This document shows, piece after piece, positions 22,180-35,997 of a stretch of DNA of 64,000 nt; the stretch's first letter is position 1; the number at the start of each line of letters is the position of its first letter. The position numbers and the translations under genes are program-made. Origin of the DNA: Sporodiniella umbellata (lineage: Eukaryota; Mucoromycota; Mucoromycetes; Mucorales; Rhizopodaceae). The notes below the pieces were generated by a model, which saw nothing but the letters and a program-made list of their open reading frames with translations, ran no database searches and was not told where the DNA came from. The stretch is from NCBI GenBank assembly GCA_025677835.1, contig JAIXMR010000011.1, positions 263,501 through 327,500 of the forward strand, in the 5' to 3' direction.

Positions 22180-23057
22180 TGTATTTGAATTTGATGAAAA
22201 GGAAAAAAAGAAAAAAAGAAAAAAAGAATAAAATGTCAAAATTTAAACCAAAAAAAAAAATTTAAAAATCAAAATATGACGCAAACTTTTTCTTTAGTAA
22301 AGCACGTAAACGGGGTTTGATTTACAGAAAAAAAAAAATCGACGTCTTGAACAAAATAAACAGGCGATGTTCAACAGAAACAAAAGATGGTTTTAAGTTA
22401 GAAAAAGAATGCAAAAAAAAAAAGAAAAAAAAAAAAAAAATTGGTACTACTATGGCCAAAAAAAGATCTTCAAAATTGACAAAATATTCGAAAAGGTGAT
22501 AAAAAAGGACGTGGCGTTTGAAAATCCTTAACATAAAATTCCTGGCTAAATAAAAACACGATGACGATGAGGGGAGGAATAAAATCTCGCCCAGTAGGAC
22601 ATTTACGTACTGTTTTGAGTATCTGTTGCTTCTCCCTATATATATATATATATATATATATTGCTCAAAAAGAGATAGCTATTGACAGAATAGTAGAATG
22701 AAAGTTAGAAGTCTGTCTAGTATCCCATTCAACGTAGATTCGAATAGCGCGTAAAACCGCTTTAATGTCCCAAAACAAAACTTTATTCTAGATAATTGAA
22801 ACGATTACTCTAAAAAACAAAGTAGCTGATGAATGCGATTAGATTTCCTAAACCGCGTTACGCAAAACGCTTTGTATAAAGACACATCTATACAATTACA
22901 AAAAATGGCTTTCCATTCACTTTTGAAAAGGGGTTTTTTTTTTGTTTATTTATTATTAATGAATTCAACAAATGATAAAGCGTGAGTGCTAATTATGAAA
23001 AAGGAGAGAGAGAGAGAGAGATAAAAGAAAAAAAAAAGATAGAGGTTCTGTTGTTTT
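22180..23057. other. intergenic region with simple repeats
   Basis: The promoter side of the HMG-box gene and the 3' flank of MCM3. It holds poly-A runs with an AAAAAG repeat at about 22200-22225, a (TA)n tract at 22637-22661 and a (GA)n tract at 23004-23022. Lys-rich open stretches here are translations of poly-A. Confidence 0.5.
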
Positions 23058-25731
<2,674 letters not shown>

Positions 25732-25893
25732 GTTGTATGGAATATGGGTAAGTCAAAACAAAACGCGAAGTTTCACTGTCTGAAATTTTTTTTTTTGGCG
25801 GTCGTGTGACCTTGTTTTTTTTTTTTTTAAAAAAAAGCATTACCAAAGACTCTCACTGTTTTTACTTGAATAGTTTCAGATCGTTTTATTATT

Positions 25894-27903
25894 CTAGTCT
25901 ACTTTAATACTAGCAAAAATTCTTTGTAAAAAGTACAAGCAAGAAAGGTATCCAACAGACCCAGTAAACATGGTTAGCAAAAGGCAGATGATGAGAGAAT
26001 AACCAAAATAAAGTATGGTGCTAGTGAAAGTATTGATGTTCAGTTTGGTAAAGTAATATAAAACAGAGTACAAGAAAGCATAGAAGCCAGCAGCACCAGC
26101 TGTCAAAAACGACCGCCATGACCAATGATAGTTCTCGCTACACAAATGAAAGTAGCACATCAATATAGCCATCTGAGAGCAAGTCAAGATCAAAACAATA
26201 TAGACCAAGAAAAGGAAACCAATACCATAATAAATACGATGGAACCAAATGGAGTTCATAATAAAGTAAAGCTCAATGAAGATGACACCAAAAGGCAAGA
26301 TACCGCCCATTAGAATAGATGGCATAAGTTGAAGGTAGCTAGGTTGATCCGGGATCTGGCGAGGAATCTGGTTAGTACGTACTGGATGATCAATACGCGG
26401 TTGGCGGAAGCCAAAATAAGAGCCCGTAACGCTCAAAGGGAAGGCGATACAAATCCAAAGAACCACAAGTGTAAACATGGTTCCAAAAGGAACAGCACCT
26501 GAAGATTGTGAATGAATCAAAAACAAATTCATGGCAAACATTAGACTGAGTGTACATCCAGGAACAACCAGCGCTGATAAAGCAATATTCAATTTCCAGT
26601 TTTCTCCATTGTTCATTTTGTAAATGCGAGCAGACGAGAAACCTGAGATACAACTAAAGACCATGAAAAACAGAATCATCACTGTCCCGAGTGCTCCACG
26701 ATTTGAGGGCGACAAAAATCCAAGAGCAGCAAACACTTTGCATGAAATGAGTTAGAAACAAACTTCTATTGATGTATGCACTATGTACCTAGTGTTAAGC
26801 CTGTCATAGCAACAATTTGAACACCGCCGCCAACGACCACTGAGAGAGCCATGTATTGTTGTGGAGGGCGGAAAATGTCACCGTGAATAAGCTTCCAACC
26901 GTAATCTTCCTGAACATCCTCCTGTGCTTCTACAGTGTTGTAACGCGAAATATCTTTATGAAGGGCACGAATTAATATCATTGATACCATTCCTGTTAGG
27001 AAAAAAACAATAACAATAGAGTTTACAAGAGAAAACCAATGAATGGACGGATCCAAAACACTCAGATAATTGTCCCAACGAGTAGCCCATGGTGTGTTTG
27101 ATAACTAACCAATTGATATCAGTGAGCGGCTAAAAATGCTACAAGACTTACCTTCCAATGAACGCTGTATGTATAAACCACCTTTATATTGGGGCTCAAA
27201 ACCAAAGGTCTTTCTTCTTTTACAAGAGTACCGTCACTACCAATTCTTTGGACTCTACTAACAGGAGAAACTGTGACACCTACTACGCGATAGTGGTCAT
27301 CTTCCCTGTGGTGAATTGAGATTTCGATATCATAGTGATTATTTAATTGATTCGAGTTTTCTCCAAGAGAAAAGCCAATGCTGTAGTAAATTTTATCTGT
27401 CTGTACGTGTTTTGTTTCATGAGCGGCTGGAAGTCCATCCACGACCCAATTCAAAGCATAATCGTTGGAAATGCATTCGTTTATAAATTCTACGTCCTCT
27501 GAGGGAATGGCGTCTGAGGTACATAAAACAGCATCTTTCACGTCATTTTGAAGTGAGAGCTATAGAAAGAATATAAAGGTTAGATAAAGAAAAAAAAAAG
27601 TAGCTTTGCTTCTAATACCTTGAAAGGAGAACTGAGGATACGGTCACCAAAGAGCACAGAGCCTAAACTTTCAGGTTGTACTTTTGCTCCGCCTTCAGGT
27701 TGGCAAAAATGAAAGCGTTTGTCGTAATAATCGTAAGATATAAGCGATCGTTGTTTAGTAGACATTGGAGTCAATGAATTTACAAACAATGGCACGTTTT
27801 CGTCTTTTTTGTAATCGTTAGGGGCAACACCAGGCAAATACAGTGCCTGAGCTAAGGCACAGAGCAGTGCTGTAACAAAATAAGCTACTAACAGCTTTTG
27901 CAT
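25894..27903 (-). CDS. TM9SF/EMP70 family endomembrane protein
   Basis: Four exons (about 27903-27620, 27560-27152, 27107-26786 and 26737-25894) give about 620 residues. A signal peptide (MQKLLVAYFVTALLCALAQA) precedes a lumenal domain with the family sequence LYLPGVAPNDYKK and SYDYYDKRFHFC, then nine predicted membrane segments. The protein ends in KVD, fitting the KXD/E C-terminal signal known for Golgi retention of plant EMP/TMN proteins. Family members act in Golgi/endosome sorting, adhesion and metal homeostasis. The motif HPVRTNQIPRQIPDQP, a family hallmark in the first cytosolic loop, is present. Divergent from the TCTP gene. Confidence 0.95.
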
Positions 27904-28681
27904 TTATACTCTAATTATTCTATCAAGAAAAGAAAAAAATAGACAAAAAGGCTGTTTAATTTGAGTGCTTTGGTATACTGCCCAAATCAAATTCAGCCAA
28001 TACTTTATACGACCAAAGAAATCAAACAGGAATAGGGCTTTGCGATGTAAAAAAAAAAAAGCCTTACGTGAAAAAACTACTTTACATCGAATGTATACAA
28101 TTTAAATAAAAGGTAATGTCAATATGTATCTTAGGGGACTGGAAGTGTTTTCAGCATCTTTTAAATTAAAGTCTTTTCTGTTATGACTTTTCAGCCTTAC
28201 ATTTTAGTGCTATGTATTTTCTCAACAGAAAAATTTGAGGATAGGTTATTTTCAGACAGAAATAAGATAGTCAAGACAACAGCGCTAATTGCTTTGTTGA
28301 AAAATCAAAAATGACACTAAAGCAAACACAATCAGTAAACACTGTTAGCAGAAGCTGTTATGCGACGATAGAATCGCAGTCTCTTCTATTTGTTTTATTT
28401 GTATATTGAAAGGAGTATCTCTATAAATCTTTTAGAAAAAAAAACCTGTAACAATCCCTTGTTAAACAAAGTCAGGTCTACACAGAGTCAGTTTTCAAGC
28501 GTGGCTTGATGGGCTTGCCACTATCAGCAACGTTCCGACAAGAAATCCAGACTCTTTCCCCGGTCCCAACTTTAAAAAAATCGGACCGGCGTTTTAATAG
28601 CGTTGAAGAAAAAATACAAAACCGAGCTCTAAGGATGCCTCTTTGGTTTCTTTCCCTAACATCCATCCATCCAACTAAAAG
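27904..28681. promoter_or_regulatory. divergent promoter region between TM9 and TCTP genes
   Basis: About 780 bp between divergent start codons. AT-rich near the TM9 side; near the TCTP side the composition rises and includes CATCCATCCATCC-type repeats (about 28662-28673) in the probable leader. No coding potential was accepted. Confidence 0.5.
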
Positions 28682-29303
28682 ATGCTCTTGTATAACGATA
28701 TCATTACCGGTAAGTAAAAGGAAAAGTTAAGGACTGTGAAGACATAATCTGACCGATTTTTTTTCTCTCAAAGGTGACGAATTGTTTTCTGATGCTTTCG
28801 TATGTATTGAATTATAATAAAGTGATTTGCAGATTCTAACTGGAATTATATAGCCCATCAAGGAAGTTGATGACATTGCTTTCGAAGTCGACTGTAAGAT
28901 GATCACCATCTCTGATGGCGATATTGATATTGGAGCCAACCCTTCTGCCGAAGGTGGTGATGAAGAAGTTGAATCCGCCAGCGAAACCGTCAACAACGTT
29001 GTTCACTCTTTCCGTCTTGCCCCCACTCAATTCGATAAGAAGACCTACATGAGCTACATCAAGGGTTACATGAAGGCTCTTAAGGCTAAGTTGGCCGAAG
29101 CCAACCCTGACCGCGTCTCTGCCTTCGAAAAGGGTGCTGCCACTCTTGTCAAGAAGATCATTACCAACTTCAAGGACTATGAATTCTACACTGGTGAATC
29201 CATGGATCCCGATGGCATGGTTGCTTTGTTGAACTACCGTGAAGATGGTGTCACCCCCTACTTCACTTTCTTTAAGGATGGTCTTAAGTCTATCAAGCTC
29301 TAA
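28682..29303 (+). CDS. translationally controlled tumour protein homologue (TCTP)
   Basis: Exons 28682-28709, 28774-28799 and 28854-29303 join in phase to 167 residues, the usual TCTP length. The start MLLYNDIITGDELFSDAF, the central helical hairpin (FDKKTYMSYIKGYMKALK) and the end EDGVTPYFTFFKDGLKSIKL are family hallmarks. TCTP is an abundant cytosolic, tubulin- and calcium-binding protein in growth control and ribosome/mitochondrial stress responses. Codons in exon 3 are strongly biased to C-ending forms (GCC, AAG, GTC), as in highly expressed fungal genes. The first two exons are very short (28 and 26 nt). Confidence 0.97.
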
Positions 29304-31656
29304 TTTTTTAATAAAACAAACGTATTGTGCTAAAGTAAAGTCAAATAAGATGTATGTCTATATTGTTTATTACTCAAAAATAGAGATGCCTTGCATGAAT
29401 GTTGCGTATGTTTTGAATACAGACAGCCTCCTCTTTAACTTATAACGTAGATGTTTTCAGCGTGGGACTATAATTGAAAACTGATTGGTTCTTCTCAGCA
29501 ATTAAAGAATTAGACCAAGCCCCTGAATAAGCTGGGTCTAATTTGTAACCTTTATGTTTTTACAAGGTTTCATACAATGTGGTACTTTTACTTATTTACT
29601 CTTTGCTTACAGTACGCATCAAATATAAGGCCACTGATATTTACCTCCCAAATTGCATTAGTCCTGTGCTTGAATTTATTTTTCAGTCCCAGGTGAAAAT
29701 ACGATTGGCCCAGGCACCTTATATAGATTACCAGATTTTGTTGTTTTTCGTCTTATCTTAGTTTTGTAGCGTAACAGCTTCACTTTAGGATACTTGAATC
29801 GTAAGCATTGTAATTACATTCTATAAACTCAACCTAACCAAAGTTTGTTTAATTGCTGTACGACCACTTAAACGTTTAAGCAAAATAGATATAATCATAA
29901 TGGAATTAGTTTGTTGTGTAACCTTCAGAATTGAAGTAGCAAAATGTGAATCAAAGATACAATTGTGTAAAGTTCTTTTTCCGTTATAGGCTTGTTTTTT
30001 TTTTTTAAAAAAAAAATAGACTTTAGGCTAATCTGCAAGTCATATGGTATTTTATTGGCATTATCCCAAATGTAGAGTTTTTGAATTAAAGGGACCTTTG
30101 CTTTTAACTCCCTTACCTCTTATAATTAACTTTAGTATACTTCAAATTGACTGGAGCTAATTTACAACCTGCTAAGAGCTTTGTAAAAACTTTATTTGAA
30201 AATTTTGAATTTTTTGAAATGGATTTTCATAACGTCAATGCCCAGCTCTTTTTTTTTACCTTTGGCTGGCTTTTGAATTAAGCTTTCAGAGAAGTTTTTA
30301 GCTAAATAACGGCTCGTATTCCTCAGGCCAAAAAAAAACAAGCCCTTTGCACGAGCTGCGTCATAGAGGCTTTTTTTGTTAAAAAAAAAGCTCTAGCATC
30401 GAAAGCTTAAAGTGTTGTATGTATCACAATCGCTTTTGACATGTAGCTTATTTTTTTTTTCTCCAAGAAAAAGTTTATCTCTTTCATTCTTGTTTTGTGC
30501 ACGCTGATACAATGTTATGACGGAGTAAGGCCCATCCATTTCCAAGTTTATCTTTCTGTATTAAACCCTAGATAGCTCTTACAATGGCCGTTTTACAATT
30601 GCATTTGTATGCCCCTCTAAATAACATGCAAGCCGGTATAAACAATATTACGTATTTAATCGTTTTTTTCTGTCGAATCCTATTTGACCACAGTGTTAAA
30701 ATCAAATATATATATTACTTACTTGTAAATAATACAATATATGGGTTCTGCTTCTTACCTCCTTGTTTCAATTAGCTACTTTCGTAGTTAAAATCATATT
30801 GATTATACATCTTGCGTGAATGTTTTATCAACTTTTCTTTGTAGGCAATTGTGGTTCGTGTGTGGTGTTTTTTTTTTTTAGCAAAACCCAAATACATTAG
30901 GCATTTTCTAATCGAATTACATCAAATATAATTTGTGTATGAAACACTTCGAATGGTTGTATGAGCTATAACCACTTTCTTTTGTATAGTTTTTGCTAGA
31001 CTAAACTTGTTTGCTAAAAGTAGTCTTTTTTTTCCTTTTATGTCAATAAAACTCAGTTTGCTTTGTACATCACTTTGGCTTAGGTGATATATGTTCTGAA
31101 AATAATCATATATATATATATATATATATATATGAGTATAGTCTTCACTTGTATCGTTTAATGCTACTTTACAAATAAACAGAGGTGTGTTCTAGCGCTT
31201 TTAAATAGCAACTTGACAATCTCAGTTCTTATAACTTTAAAAATGAAACGACTGATCGCAACTGTTATGTGCCACAAGCAATAAGCCACATAGTATCAGT
31301 TTTCTATTGTTATCAATATACAGTGTGTTTTAGTTTAACATAACAAAAGACATCAGGCAACAGTTGGACTTTTAACACTACAGTACTTATCCAGGGCGAT
31401 GCTGTATTATAAAAAGATAAATAAGAACGAGAAAATGACAAAACAGATCGTAGCTTTTAAGATAAAACAAAGAATGTACACTGTTTACAAAAAAAAACAC
31501 AGCTTAAATAACATAGCTGGTATTTCGAGCGGCTTGTATTTTTCTTCCAAGAAAAATAAGTCTTTTAAGCAACCTGGCCAATTTATTGAGAAAAAAAAAA
31601 TCCGGGCTAGAATTTTCTATTTTACTTTTCTTTTTGGTTAGTGAATAAAGTGCAGG
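29304..31656. other. AT-rich intergenic region
   Basis: About 2.3 kb without a supported gene. It contains an imperfect inverted repeat at 29510-29541 (TTAGACCAAGC ... GCTGGGTCTAA, ten-base loop), a T12A10 palindrome near 29995-30016 and a (TA)n tract at 31108-31133. Open stretches such as 30584-30775 and 31399-31641 have no family or splice support. Confidence 0.45.
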
Positions 31657-33231
31657 ATGTCCCCTACCACAATATTTGTTGTGGCACTCTTAGTTGCTAA
31701 CGCTTCTGGAGCACACTATGTATTTCCTACTGTTTGGCCAGCGTTGGCCAGCCGTTTTCAATGGAGTCCAGTAGAAAACAGTATAGTCAGTACAGCCGTT
31801 TTTGTCGGCGTTTCTTTTTCGGGGCCGTGGTGTGCGTGGCAAGTAGGAAATTTGGGTGCTAAAAAGTAAGACGATAGATAGTTTTTTTTTAAAACATAAT
31901 TGTAGTAACACTTACATTTTAGAACTTTGCTTATATCTTCGACTGTATTGCTACTGGTATCATTCCTATTGGCAGAAACGCTTACTGGTCGTTTATGGAA
32001 CAATTATTTACTATGCGCTTTTTATCTTGGATGTATAGGTTCGGCGAGTGCCTCATCTTACATGTGCGCTATGGATTCACAAGTAATATCTATTTTCTTT
32101 ATCTTTGTTTTTTTCTATTTTTTTGAAAAAAAAAAAAGAAAAAACGCAGGTTCTTATCTACTATTTCATTTAGTCCCGTAATTTCAAGTCTTACCAAGGA
32201 CTTTGTCTTGGTTTGACAAGCGCTGCCTTGGGAATGAGTGGATTTGTGTTTTCGCAGATCAACGATACGTTTTTCAGTTATAATGGAGGAGATAGCACTT
32301 ATTATTTTTTAGTGTTTTATGGGTGCACTACTTCAGCCATCTCTTTCCTAGGTTCGTTTGTTCTTGGAGATGCATTGGAGTCCCATCCTTTTCTTATCTA
32401 CCAAAAAACGACCAATTACGATTCTATCAGCAACATTACTAATATACCAAACCAAAGCGGAGAATATCTAGGATGTGATAGCTCGCTTCTCGAAGATTCA
32501 ATAGAAATAGAAGACGATTGCCAGCCTACAAGTACCGGATTCTGGAATCTAACTGGGTTTTCTTTATGTTTTTCCCTATTAGTACTTTTGGGAATTGGTT
32601 ATGTCTATCTTACAAACATCGAAATTTTACTGGTTTCACTATCACCAAGTCAAACATCTTTAGATGAAATAAGACATTTACGTAATGTACACATCTCTGT
32701 GTTTAGCGTTTCCAATTGCATATCTAGAATTGCTTTTGGTATATTAAGTGATATACTTCAGATAAGGGCAGGAGTACAAAGGATCTGGTTCTTTTGGTTT
32801 ACTGCACTCGGACTTACAGTGAATTTAATCTCTCTTATCCACTTTGTGCCTGATGGAAACCATTTGCTTATATACACTGTTGTTACTGCTATATTCTATG
32901 GTAATGCGTTTGGCATCGCGCCTGTGATAGTAAGTGAGATGGTGCCTCAGGTAAATTGAGCGATTGCGATGTATTCTGTTTGTTTGTTTTTTAACATATA
33001 CTATAGGCTTTTGTAAAGACTTGGGGCTGGGTTGTATGCGCTCCAGCAGTTGGAGGGCAAGCGTTCAATCTTTTGTTTGGTATCTCATATGCCATGGAGC
33101 TGAGACGTCAAAATGGCAATACGTGCTACGGAATGTCGTGCTTTAAATCTTTCTTGCTCACAAGCATAGTTTTAGCTAGCCTATGTACTTTTGCTATATC
33201 TTTAGCAATCTACAAAAAAAAAAACGCCTAA
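31657..33231 (+). CDS. MFS transporter, Mch1-like (nodulin-like/monocarboxylate-type)
   Basis: Exons 31657-31865, 31923-32082, 32174-32950 and 33007-33231 join in phase to 456 residues. About 12 membrane segments; the first holds the family-type ANASGAHYVFPTVWPAL, and the fourth SAALGMSGFVFSQI. A cytosolic loop in the middle is acidic (SIEIEDDCQP). The pattern fits fungal Mch1-like proteins of the major facilitator superfamily, distant relatives of monocarboxylate and nodulin-like transporters, often vacuolar. The substrate is unknown. The frame ends in a short Lys/Asn tail. Its stop is 126 bp from that of the convergent Get2-like gene. Confidence 0.85.
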
Positions 33232-33357
33232 AAAACTACAGCTATTTTTTTTTTTCGGTCAAAAGTCAATAAACAAAAAATAAACAAAAGAAAGCATGCA
33301 CTTTAATGGAGAAAAAATCGACGACAAAAAAAAAAAAAAAGCAAAAAAGACCCTGTT

Positions 33358-34348
33358 TTAGCAAGCAAACGCTGCTATTAGCGATGTAAAACCAATGACA
33401 AACACTACTATACAGAGATCTCTGAAAATGTTATTCGCCAAGACTCCGTATTTTTGTGCGAAGTAAGCTGAACTTTGTAGGGATATTGGGAGCTGAGATG
33501 CTATACTAGAGAAAGTCGACTCATCTGTTATTCTATATTCCTATAAAAAAAGAATTGAGCATTTTGATCCAAGTTTTTTTCGGCTTGATCTTGCATATAT
33601 AACTCACAGGTTGATACAGTTTTCTTGCAAATTGAAGAAAGAATTGGATTATAATAAAGTACCAAAATACAGGCTATATTTGTATTAGTTATTCAGAGAA
33701 CACTTAAAAAAAAAACGACTTACAAAGTGTATAGAATCGTGAAATAGACCATCTTTTAAAGCTAAATGGCTCACACCGTCTGTGCCGTGAACAGACCACT
33801 CTTTGTATACAGTACAGAGCCCTAGCCAGGCCATAGATATAAAATGCAACAAATTCCAATACTTGTTGATGGGATGACGCGCTTTTTTTTGCATTCTTTC
33901 TTGGGGATTTGTTCGTCGTAACATAGACACTATTAACAGTTGTGGAACCATTCCGCCCAAAAATCCGTTTTCGCTCAGTTCTCTAGCCTGTTCTTCCTCA
34001 ATCATTTTTTGTACTGCAGGGCGATGTTGTTGCGGTTTACTGATAGGTCTTTCTTCGTATTTTTGGCGGCGCGGATCGCTGGGTGGTGGGTAATGTTCTG
34101 CTACAGTATTGACTAAGGGCTCTGAAAGTGAGCTTACGGATGTTGAAGGTGAGGGTGTAGGGGATTCGCGAAATGCTTTCCTGATCCTTTTAATTTTACA
34201 TTCATTCTCTTTTTCTTTGTTTTTTTTTTTGTTTATTTTTTTTACCTGACGGGCTTCCTGTGATTTTATGAAGCCGACTTTCAGCAGAAGCTAAAATTTT
34301 TTGTTGCCGTCTAGCACGTCTTTTCTCTATTTTTTCTTGTTCAGACAT
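33358..34348 (-). CDS. Get2/CAMLG-like receptor subunit for tail-anchored proteins
   Basis: Minus-strand gene with about four exons, starting at 34348. The N-terminus MSEQEKIEKRRARRQQKIL is the charged RERR-type arm with which Get2 binds the Get3 ATPase. It is followed by SRLHKITG, the second conserved Get2 motif. After a Ser/Pro linker come about three hydrophobic segments (WNLLHFISMAWLGLCTVY, YFGTLL..., LCIVVFVIGFTSLIAAF), as expected for the ER receptor. With Get1 it inserts tail-anchored proteins into the ER membrane. Length, about 280 residues, matches. The identification rests on the N-terminal motifs and topology. Confidence 0.8.
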
Positions 34349-34950
34349 ACGTATATAAAAATAGTAGAATAAAACAACCAAATCTCGCAAAATAAAAAGA
34401 GGCGCCTGTAGTAAATGTGGAGAGAAGCCATTTCTGAACAATCAGCAGATTTACCAAAATGATTGGTGCTGGGGTTCAATACCAGGACCTACTCTTTACT
34501 GCTTTGTAAAGTAGACCTGTTGACTTTTTGTAATAAAAGTGGAAAAAAGTTTAAAGTTGTGAAATACGTATTTGTCATTAAAAAATGTTCATGATTTATC
34601 TCTATTCAGTAACTTCTACTAATCTTTAGTAGATTATGTGTGTATTCATACCAAAAAAAAAAAAAAAAGCCAATCCATCCCTTTCTGGGCGAACTAAGAC
34701 TTGTTTGTATAGGAAGAGAAAATATTAAAAAGCAATCCATACTGACTAAATAAATAAGGAAATTTTGTGAGTGGAAGTATCATGAATAAAAAGTCTCCCA
34801 ACTCAGGTTGTACCTGTACTCATGCTATTTTTTTCTTATTTTCATGTGAAACCCGCCAAAAACCACGCGAAGACTATATAATTTGCCCTTTTTTTCTCTA
34901 TTTCGTAACTTTTCTCCCCGCTTTTTCTTTCTTCTCTCGTTTCTTTATTT
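34349..34950. promoter_or_regulatory. divergent promoter region; TATA element before PAS gene
   Basis: About 600 bp between the divergent Get2-like and PAS genes. A good TATA-like ACTATATAATTT is at about 34873-34884, some 75 bp before the PAS start codon, followed by a pyrimidine-rich leader. A GGTTCAATACC resembling a tRNA B box (34474-34484) has no matching A box or stems. Confidence 0.55.
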
Positions 34951-35997
34951 ATGCACCCGTTTCATGAATGCCCACTTCGCTCCTCTTCTCTCCTAATCAC
35001 AAATAAAGAGAAAATAATCGTTACGGCAACTGACGAACTATTTGAAATACTCGGTTATGAAGAACCCAATCGGCTCTTGGGAAAATCCCTTGACATATTG
35101 CATCCAATGAAGAAAGGCCCTTCATATCTATTTAAGCACGCCTCTTCAGGCTACGTGTCTTTTGATGTATGTGTACACCGCGATCCGCTCAAGTGTACGG
35201 ACGAGCTCGACTACTGGCTTATACGGCCCACCCATACCAAGTCACAACAAAGGAATATAACTGGACCTACCACATTGCTCAGACTAAGTCCGTTTGGTAC
35301 AATTGAAAACGCATACCCATCAGTTGATTTTCCGCAGGTTCATCATCAGCTTAGACACAGGCCTATCATGTCTTTTATTCACGAGTCAGACGTCCGGAAA
35401 GTATGTCACAGACTGAACCAAATCAGATACAAGACTCACTGCACATTACGTGTTCGATGGCTGAATCAAAGCTGTAATTCATCGAACGAGGACAACTTTG
35501 AATGGGTTTTGCTCACAGTAATGAATGCACCTAGCCAACTGCCGTGTGATTACTTAGAAAACCCTCAGTCACAGCCGATATGCATTATCAGAAGGTTATA
35601 TGAGACAGAAGACGAGGTGTCAAATTTTAAAACCTCAGCTATTGCCGGCTGGCAAGCCACTTGCCTAGAGACAGCGTACAAAGCACTAGGACAAGTGAGA
35701 AAAGGAGGGTTCGAAATGTATCAGATTGTTCAATCAGTTCATCTAGCTTTAGATCAAGGAAAATCGTATCTTATTGAATATCTGGCCCATGTACTTCATT
35801 ACCTAATAGAACTATTGGGAGAATTAGGATATCTCACAGATATGGAAGATATTCACTGCATGGATCAAGCAAATAGAAAAAATGCAAAAAAAGCCAAACG
35901 ATGCTACAAAAGATCAAATATACCATCAGTCAAAGTATATGACGACAAACATACTTGGACAGTCCCTTTACTAAGAAAGAATTTTAAAGAACTATAA
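34951..35997 (+). CDS. intronless tandem-PAS domain protein
   Basis: A single 348-residue exon, unusual here where most genes are split. PAS A spans about residues 12-92, with the classic core ATDELFEILGYEEPNRLLGKSL. A second PAS-like domain spans about 108-195 (RLSPFGTIEN, then IMSFIHESDVRKVCHRLNQI and FEWVLLTVMNA). The C-terminal third is helical (YKALGQVRKGGFEMYQIVQS, LIEYLAHVLHYLIELLGELG) and ends in a basic segment. The flavin-binding LOV signature NCRFLQ is absent, so it is not a classical blue-light photoreceptor, and no GATA zinc finger follows. Role as a sensor or dimerisation protein is inferred. Relation to the White Collar proteins is possible but not shown. Confidence 0.7.
   Translation: MHPFHECPLRSSSLLITNKEKIIVTATDELFEILGYEEPNRLLGKSLDILHPMKKGPSYLFKHASSGYVSFDVCVHRDPLKCTDELDYWLIRPTHTKSQQRNITGPTTLLRLSPFGTIENAYPSVDFPQVHHQLRHRPIMSFIHESDVRKVCHRLNQIRYKTHCTLRVRWLNQSCNSSNEDNFEWVLLTVMNAPSQLPCDYLENPQSQPICIIRRLYETEDEVSNFKTSAIAGWQATCLETAYKALGQVRKGGFEMYQIVQSVHLALDQGKSYLIEYLAHVLHYLIELLGELGYLTDMEDIHCMDQANRKNAKKAKRCYKRSNIPSVKVYDDKHTWTVPLLRKNFKEL

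Noticed and set aside
22317..22499. Lys-rich 60-codon open stretch
   Set aside because: Composition is explained by poly-A runs; no start context or homology.
34474..34484. tRNA B-box-like GGTTCAATACC
   Set aside because: No A box at the right distance, no T-stem of five pairs, and no acceptor stem could be formed.
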